Positions 57,241 through 64,000 of a DNA stretch of 64,000 nucleotides are shown piece after piece. Within the stretch, counting starts at the first letter, position 1. Every line of letters begins with the position of its first letter. Source of the stretch: Fallopia convolvulus (lineage: Eukaryota > Streptophyta > Magnoliopsida > Caryophyllales > Polygonaceae); assembly GCA_964016875.1 (NCBI GenBank), contig OZ024735.1, positions 5,627,338 to 5,691,337 on the forward strand, given 5' to 3'. The notes beneath the pieces are model-generated. The model was not told where the DNA came from. It saw only the letters and a list, made by a program, of their open reading frames with translations, and did not search any database. The translations under genes and the position numbers were made by a program.

Positions 57241-59878
57241 ATCAGAAAGGTCATGGAAGATGTGCAAGGAGAGACTGATGCATAGTATGATACTCTCATG
57301 GATGAAGATGAAAAGATTGATGGTAAGTCTAAAACTGCTTTGATTAATGTTGTGGTTAACAAGGTTATGAAGATAATGAAAGGGAAGATGCCATCTAATG
57401 AAGGTACAAGCAATGGATATGTGAATGCCATTGGATTTGCAGGTATGTTTAAACATTCCCATTGTTTAAACATACAAAATAATAGGACCGCGGTTACTTG
57501 GATAGTTGATTCAGGTGCTACAGATCATTTTTCATATGATAAAACTATCTTTAGTAATATGAGATTACTTGCAAAACCTATTAAGATAGGTTTACCTGAT
57601 GGAACTACACATATGGTAGAACATTGTGGTACTGTACAAGTTTTCAGAGACCTGGTTTTGTATAATGTGTTGTATATGTCGGCATTCAAGCACAATCTGA
57701 TTTCAGTGTCACAGTTGCTTAAGAATGGAAAGCATGAATTTGTTTTTGACATGCATGGCTACGTGTTACAGGACCTACCAATGATAGAGTGATTGCTTCT
57801 GGAAAAAGGGATGGAGGTCTTTACAAGATTATGGAAAGAAGATTAGAAGACTGTTTCAGAGAAGACAATGTTAAAAATAAAGTTGTTGATTTGTATGATG
57901 GAAATACTTCTTCATATGTTACAAATACAATATCTTTTAGTAAAACATCAGTTGATGTATTTCATGCTAGGCTAGGACATGTGTCTTTGTCTAAGCTAAA
58001 GCATGTACTTAATAGTGGTTGTTCTCAGCTAGATTCTTTTGACTGTGATGTTTGTGACGAATTAATTATAATTTAAAGCTAAACTTCATAAGCAGCCTTT
58101 TGATGTTAGTTCTTCATATGCTACAAAAGTGTTTGTGCTTGTTCATATGGATGTTTAGGGACCTTTTAGGATTCCAACATATTATGGTGCAAAGTATTTC
58201 TTAACTGTCTTAGATGATTACTCAAGGGCAACATTGGTGTTCTTGTTGAATAACAAGGAACAAGTATATGAGAAGATAGTTCATTTCTTTGAGTATGTGG
58301 AAACACAACTTCAAACTACGATTCAGAAGCTTAGAACAGATAATGGAACATAATTTGTTCAGAAAAGGGTTAGAGATTTGTTGCTCAAGAAAGGGGTTGT
58401 TCATCAAATGTCAGCTCTTGGAGTTCCACAATAGAATGGGAGAGTGGAGCGTAAGCACATGCATTTAGTAGAGACTGCTCGTGCTATGAGAATACATGCA
58501 TATATGCCTTATAGATTTTGGGGTGCTTGCATTCTCTCGGCAACATATTTGTTAAATTTGATGCCATTTTAATTATTACAATGGAAATCTCCATTTGAGA
58601 TGTTACACAATAAGAGTCCTAGTTATGATAATTTGATGGTGCTTGGTTGTTTATGTTACGTTTTGGAGCCAAAGACAACCAAGTCCAAATTTGATCCTAT
58701 AACAAGTAAATGTGTGTTTTTAGGGTATCCTCAGGGCCAAAAGGCTTACAAAGTGCTTGATTTGACAACAAACAGAGTATATGTTGCTAGGCATGTTGTT
58801 TTCAAGGAAACAAAATTTCCTTTTAAAGAACCAGTGGCTAATAACAGGTCAGCTTCACATTCTTTGCCTCTTGTTGATCTTGATGATGATGTTTACAGGG
58901 AAGATCAGTCTTTGTTGTCTACTCCTCATCAAAGCACACATAATTAGGATTATGGTGTTGTTGAGGATTTTGTTATACCTGATAAAGAACAGATTGTTAC
59001 AGAACCAAGTTCAGTACCAATTTCTATTGAAGAGGTGGTTCCTGCAGTTCAAGTTAGAAGGTCTGAAAGAGTCACAAAGGTACCAACTCGTTTTGATGAT
59101 TTTATATGCAAAAATTTGCCTGCGTAACATGTATCCAACAAGGAGGATTCAATGTCACAAGTTTTTCATATGTTATCCTTAACTGATTAAAAGGATTACT
59201 CTGAAGACTATGTGCATTAATTGTTTAATGTTTTGACCATAGAAGAACCCATGTCTTATGAGAGAGCTAAGCATGATAAAGGGTGGGTTGAAGCTATGCA
59301 TAAAGAACCGATGGCACTTGAACAAAATCAGACTTGGGAGCTCACAACTTTGCCTCAGGGAAAGAAGGCCATTGGGTCTAAATGGGTATACAAAGTTAAG
59401 TTTAGACCAAATGGTGAAGTAGAAAGGGTTAAGGCAAGATTAGTAGCAAAAGGGTTTAATCAAGTTAAAGATAAGGACTACACGTATACTTTCTCTCCAG
59501 TAGCCAAATTTACTTCTGTAAAAGTTTTGCTTGCTTTAGCTTTCATTCATAATTGGCCCTTGCATCAATTAGACATTAATAATGCATTTCTACATGGGTT
59601 CTTAGATGAACAAGTATATACGATACCACCTTTAGGGTATGATAAAGCTCAACCTGGTCAAGTGTGTAGATTGAGAAGATCACTTTATGGGCTTAAACAA
59701 GCAAGTAGACAATGGAATCTGCTGGTGCATCATTTATTGTTGTTTTGGTTTATTTTGATGACATATTGTTATCTGGGAATGATCCTGTTGTTATTGCACA
59801 TACTAAGTCTTCTTTAAACATTGCTTTCACTATTAAAGACTTGGGGATTGCTCGATATTTTTTGGGATTGGGAATAGT
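57241..59878 (+). pseudogene. pol of the decayed Copia element
   Basis: Protease WIVDSGATDHFSYDK (about 57500). Gag-pre-integrase FHARLGHVSLSKLKHVLN with CDVC (57960-58060). Integrase TDNGT then a TAA (about 58338-58353), LLKKGVVHQMSA and an RKHMH block. RT has WVYKVKFRPNGEVERVKARL, TFSPVAKF, LDINNAFLHGFLDEQ, LYGLKQASRQWN, then a shift and VLVYFDDILLSG, i.e. the active site is FDD. Many nonsense codons, and the frame ends at the insertion at 59878. Confidence 0.8.
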
Positions 59879-60644
59879 TGATGGTGCGCGAAATAAATCG
59901 TTGTATAATTAAGGAATAAGTCGGGAATATAAGAACAAAAGATAAATGGGTCGCATTGCAAATGCGGGGTTGAAAATATATATAGTTGGCTTTGTAAGGG
60001 CAATAATCATAAGAGAGTACGGTACACAGTATATTTATGTGTGCGTGTTATGTGTCTCAAACTTAGTCAATTGTCCAAGTAACGCCCAACAACCAAGTGC
60101 GCATGGTTAAGGGGCTCGTGGGCTACTTCAAATATATGTGTGAGGCCCAAGCGTGTTAGCTACGTGGATTGCCCAAGAGTAAAGTCTAAAATTATAAACA
60201 TCTTTGTCATACATGAATGTGTCAACGTAGGCCATTCTCCATGCAAGTTGGCTACTCTCACCTTTGTGCATAAGCTATCGCATGAAACTTCACTTGGAGA
60301 ATTTCCGAATATTGTTGTCCCACATCGAAAGTGTATGTACAAGCAAGAACCTCCCTTTACTATATATCGAAACAAGGTGAGGCAGAATAAAGGATCGAAA
60401 AACCTCTCCAGGTTAGGAATCTTTTCCTGTACCTAGATTCGATGTGCTTGATCTCCGACTGAGATCGCGCTATTTATGGTATAAAGTCCAAATGGCTTTA
60501 TATGTAATGAGAATTACAAAACAATCAGCTGAAGGGCAGGAAGGAGGAATACTCTTCGTACGAAAACCGTTTGGTTGTACGAAATTCCAAGAGTTAGTAT
60601 TTGATATAATCAAGTTTATAGCGCGTATTATTTCGGTTTCATCA
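59879..60644 (+). repeat. 5' LTR of an LTR retrotransposon extending beyond the window
   Basis: TGATGGTGCGCG (59879) and GGTTTCATCA (60644) give TGATG..CATCA ends. It contains a TATA-like CTATATATCG at about 60360 and the U3-type word GTCCCACATCGAAAG at about 60320. It is followed by CTAGCGCCGTCTACGA, which resembles the TTGGCGCCGTCT primer region of Tat/Athila-type gypsy elements. The insertion breaks the Copia RT exactly at its start. The second LTR is not in the window, so the call rests on these features only. Confidence 0.55.
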
Positions 60645-60797
60645 CTAGCGCCGTCTACGAAAAGGATTCTCCCTATCCGACCTACTCTCGGGTAATAATC
60701 AAGTAAGTGAGACCTCTTCCCTCTTTAGTTAGCGCGTCCTTTGTGCGCGGGCCCTAAAAGAGGGGCCTGCACAGTCTCGGGTCGTAGTCTTTGTGCG

Positions 60798-63161
60798 TGT
60801 AACACCCCGACTTCCGACGGGGCACTACTAAGAAATAGACCTTACTAGGTACTATTAAATAGGTTGACAACTACACTTTAGGATCTTGCAACGCGGGCAC
60901 GACGAGAAAACGAAATAAAAACATCCAACCTTTCTTTTATGAAAATATAGAAAACGCAGTTATGCATGAATTCCCGAAAACCTAATTATAAATATCCTGA
61001 ATCTGACGAATCATCACCAACAATAAAATCATTCGACGAAAACAGAAGACAAGTCATAATACCAACTCTCACATATTAATAAAAATAACATCCTAAAAAT
61101 AACACAACTAAACTATCGTAAAAATAATCCCATCCCACTATGACACGCGCTCTCTACCGCTCCGGCCCGCCATCTGGCCTCGGTTCCTGCACGGCTCCCT
61201 GATTCATACCTGGAACTGAAAAATATTCCGCGAAGGGTCAGCGTCTAATCTACCAAGCTAGATAGAATACGGAAATTGTAGAACGTTTCGAAAACATTTC
61301 TAAAGTCAGCATACAAATCCTCAATCGCAATCATATCTCTAAAGGCCAATACCTAAATTAGTTATAATCAGTCACACAGAACCATATATGCATTCACAAT
61401 CACAATCTCATAACACAACAATTCCTCCTTTTCCACAATCCGACTACCAAGGCGCTCATCATCGCGCCGAGTGCAGAGGCAGGCCCTCCCACTCCACTTC
61501 ACAATCTCCCTTCTAACCCCTGGCTAAGCCTCCACTGGAGCACTTGCCAAAAACACATAGATAATAATTTTCGTTTTGAAGGGGCACGGTTTCCCAGTCA
61601 CACGGGTCAACGTAGCCAACTCTTCCTCCACGCCGGCTACGATGGGCCGTGTCGGAAACGGTACCAACATAGAGAAAATGTTCCGAAAATATCTCTTCGA
61701 TAAAATACATTTAAAACCCATTTAGCACACAACAATTCAAGAAGTTCAAAATAATTTTAAAAGGTATTCGGGACTAGTTCCCAAAACCCGTCCTACAATA
61801 ACGATACGCAATCTAACAAGATAGAGAAGAACCGAGCAAGTCGAAAAACGACTTACCTCAACAGCGACCCTTGTGCACCGTAATCAACACGAATGATACT
61901 AGGAACCTAAGAATATTAACGATAAAGATCAAACAATCGACCTTGTAAACAACACTCACTAAATATTCAACCAAAAAGGATTAGCTTTAGTAATCTACCC
62001 GGGCACCACCATTTTGATTGTATATACCCATCTACTAGCATGAATACTTAATTCCCATGATCCAACCTAACATACTTAGATAATTAACAATATCAAACCC
62101 AACCGTAAAATTAAACATAACTCCAAATTATACCACTACAAAGCCTATAAAAATACTTCAGCTTGTTCCACTAGTTAACGATATATACTTATGCTAATTT
62201 TTCTACTAACACATAATTAACCACCATTGAAAACCTATACTGCACCTCCACCCATATATTCTAGTTAGCTAAAATTAACAACTAAATATCTATAAGGTTA
62301 ACTTTTCGTGAACTCTGATTCTAGCTAGTACTAACCCTCTGATCAACCACAACCTATAAACTCCAATTTACTAAACTTAATCTAATCAATCTTCCACCCA
62401 CCTGCAAAACGGAGTTTCATGAACCCATTCATGTCAAAGAATATAAATATAGCCTATAGTTTAATCAATCTACACAATGGTTTACATTGTTCGAACCCGT
62501 ATCCACAACTAATTAATTCCCGCTCCAAACAATATTGATATCTTTATTTATATATATATCTATTATTTCTAAGTTCAGAGATTGAATGAAAATACTACCT
62601 AATTGATTTGTAAACTCCGACCAGCGAAGACAGTGACGAACTATGAGGCTCACGTTCCGGTACTGGCGGGCAAGGTCGTTACTGCTCGTGCCTCACGGTG
62701 GTCGTTTGCTGCCGGCGCGAATGGGGACTTCCGACGCTTTTGCCCAAGGAAGACGATGAACAAACCAAGAGAGGAGTTTCAGTGACTTTCGATTCTTTGA
62801 TGGACGAGGAAAGAAGAGCGGCACACTAGCCTAGGGTTATCTAACAATACGGTTAAATAGGAAAATTTTACTTAATTAATTAAAATTTATTAGCTAGGAT
62901 CAACTTTACTTAATTAGCTAAAATTAATTAGTTACAATCGAAATAGAGTTGGAGGATAAAATTAACAATTAATAAAATTTAAATGCGCCTATTAAAATGG
63001 ATTATAATATATATAGTATTCAAGGTATTGGTCAAACTACAGTATTGTAGCGCGTTAAATCCTACACCGGAGGTTACTTGCGAGCCAAGATAACTCGATT
63101 GCTTGCAAACCAAGAAACTCGTTTTTCTAACCTAAAAGAAAAACAAGACCCGAATATTACA
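60798..63161 (-). mobile_element. Solo LTR of a Tekay-type chromovirus
   Basis: On the + strand it starts TGTAACACCCCGACTTCC and ends CCCGAATATTACA, flanked by the perfect duplication GTGCG (60793-60797, 63162-63166). 2364 bp, - orientation. The first 1.1 kb (+ strand) is clearly related to the LTR at 25138 (CTTTAGGATCTTGCAACGCG, GCGAAGGGTCAGC, GGGACTAGTTCCCAAAACC), but diverged. The rest is AT-rich and unlike it. No internal sequence is present, so it arose by LTR-LTR recombination or by truncation of both sides; the duplication favours the former. Confidence 0.85.
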
Positions 63162-63358
63162 GTGCGGCGCCATGGGGTTAACCCTGGCGTGCGCGTGCTT
63201 AGCAGCAGTCTTTGTGCGGCGCCACGGGGTTAGCCTTGGCGTGCACAGGCTTAGACGTAGTCTTTGTGCGGCGCCACGGGGTTCGCCCCTAGTATGTGCG
63301 GTCTTGGCCATAATCTCCGTTGCGCCGCGCCGCGGGGTTGGCGACAACTTTCTTGTGG
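63162..63358. repeat. 52-bp tandem repeat
   Basis: Units start GTGCGGCGCC(A)CGGGGTT at 63162, 63214, 63266 and about 63319 (diverged). A further unit with a 50-bp period lies on the other side of the solo LTR (60743-60797). Confidence 0.8.
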
Positions 63359-63705
63359 ACGAGGTCCTAAATCTCGAAAAGTGTGCACAACCCAATGGAG
63401 TCTTGGGTTGACAACAACTCTCTTGGGGACGAGGTCCCAAATCTTGAAAAGCGTGCACAACCCGAGTGAGGCTCGGGTTGGCGACATCTCTCTTGGGGAC
63501 GAGGTCCCAATCTCGAAAAGCGTGCGTAACCCGAGTGAGGCTCAGGTTGGAGATAACTCTCTTGGGGACGAGGTCTCAAATCTTGAAAAGCGTGTGCAAA
63601 CAGAGTGAGGCTCGGGTTGGCGATAACTCTCTTGGAGGACGAGGTCCCAAATCTCGAAAAGAGTGCGCAACCTGAGCGAGTCGGGTTGGCGAAAACTCTT
63701 AGAGG
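63359..63705. repeat. 70-bp tandem repeat with internal hairpins
   Basis: Five units start at 63359, 63429, 63499, 63568 and 63639 (67-71 bp). Each opens ACGAGGTCCC, contains AATCTCGAAAAGCGTGC and a CCCGAGTGAGGCTCGGG stem-loop. Confidence 0.85.
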
Positions 63706-64000
63706 ACGAGGTCCTAACTCTCTAAGCGAACGAGGTTTGCTAACTCTCAAAGGACGAGGTCCTAACTCTCTAAGCGAATGAGGTTCGCTAACTCTCAAAG
63801 GACGAGGTCCTAACTCTCTAAGCGAACGAGGTTCGCTAACTCTCAGAAGGGCGAGGTCCTAACTCTCTAAGCGAACGAGGTTCGCTAACTCTCAAAGGAC
63901 GAGGTCCTAACTCTCTGAGCGAACGAGGTTCGCTAACTCTCAAAAGGACAAGGTCCTAACTCTCTAAGCGAACGAGGTTCGCTAACTCTCTTACGGCGAG
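63706..64000. repeat. 48-bp tandem repeat with two hairpins per unit
   Basis: Units start at 63706, 63754, 63802, 63851, 63899 and 63948 (48-49 bp) and run off the edge. Each holds AGGACGAGGTCCT and GCGAACGAGGTTCGC, two short stems that share the loop GAG. Confidence 0.9.

Larger units (their letters stand above)
55690..59878 (+). mobile_element. Decayed Ty1/Copia element, 3' part missing
   Basis: The 5' LTR ends at about 56017 (TGAGACA), followed by the primer site TGGTATCAGAGCC at 56029. The left LTR edge is uncertain (a TGTT at about 55690 or a TGTA a few bases on). Gag and pol are recognisable and full of stops. RT is cut after ARYFLGLGIV at 59878 by the TG of another LTR. RNase H, polypurine tract and 3' LTR are therefore outside the window or lost. 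Confidence 0.75.
60645..64000 (+). mobile_element. Leader / internal region of the same LTR element, tandem-repeat rich, interrupted by a solo LTR
   Basis: After the primer-like site the sequence becomes tandem repeats (from about 60743) with no retroelement ORF. The array is interrupted by a solo LTR at 60798-63161 and continues to the right edge in three successive unit types. Minisatellite arrays in untranslated regions are known from Tat-lineage elements. The ORFs on both strands here are translations of the repeats. Confidence 0.45.

Noticed and set aside
63162..64000. Regular hairpin-bearing repeats reminiscent of a CRISPR array
   Set aside because: Units are directly contiguous without unique spacers, and the context is plant nuclear DNA; this is a minisatellite.

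Overview
The window is nuclear DNA of a flowering plant, most likely a eudicot. It has spliced genes with GT-AG introns, plant-restricted protein families (a CYP76-like P450, a MIZU-KUSSEI1-like DUF617 protein, a DUF688-like protein) and dense nested plant transposons with plant-type tRNA primer sites. I cannot name the species.

Host genes occupy only a few kb. They are the 3' end of an unrecognised + strand gene (2-429), a DUF688-like gene (744-1424, -), an apparently intact three-exon cytochrome P450 (5998-8329, -) and a single-exon DUF617/MIZ1-like gene (40104-40886, -). The spaces between them hold AT-rich DNA and small elements: a hAT-ended unit filled with CCCGAA-type repeats (2779-3497), a Mutator-like element with long inverted ends and a perfect 9-bp target duplication (4139-5751), and a 5'-truncated LINE stub in P450 intron 2.

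From 10503 to about 38229 lies one decayed CACTA (En/Spm) transposon, read on the - strand, that other elements have expanded. Its TNP2-like transposase (37400 down to 24726) is split by a 9.2-kb Tekay-type chromovirus. Its second, Ptta/En_Spm-type gene (about 19790 down to 11099) is split by a Tat-like Ty3/gypsy element (11554-19604), which itself contains a second gypsy fragment and an antisense ORF. Palindromic GCGACCATATGGTCGC motifs sit at both CACTA ends and upstream of both of its genes.

The most unusual structure is the chromovirus at 25138-34383. Its two outer LTRs are in opposite orientation, so both outer edges are LTR 3' (U5) ends, yet the unit is flanked by a perfect 5-bp duplication (GAATT). 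At the inner junction a 530-bp LTR 3' portion is fused to a complete inverted LTR that still carries four bases of the polypurine-tract side. This looks like integration of an aberrant, end-joined reverse-transcription product.

Right of the MIZ1-like gene are a nearly complete Copia element (41970-47129, 325-bp LTRs, TSD AACCC) and a MULE transposase pseudogene (48154 to about 54850) interrupted by a non-coding LTR element (49882-54742, TSD CATGC). These are followed by a Stowaway-like MITE and a decayed Copia (about 55690-59878). That Copia is cut by the 5' LTR (59879-60644) of a further LTR element, whose leader contains 50/52-, 70- and 48-bp hairpin-bearing tandem repeats and is itself interrupted by a solo Tekay-type LTR (60798-63161, TSD GTGCG). 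The leader array runs off the right edge.
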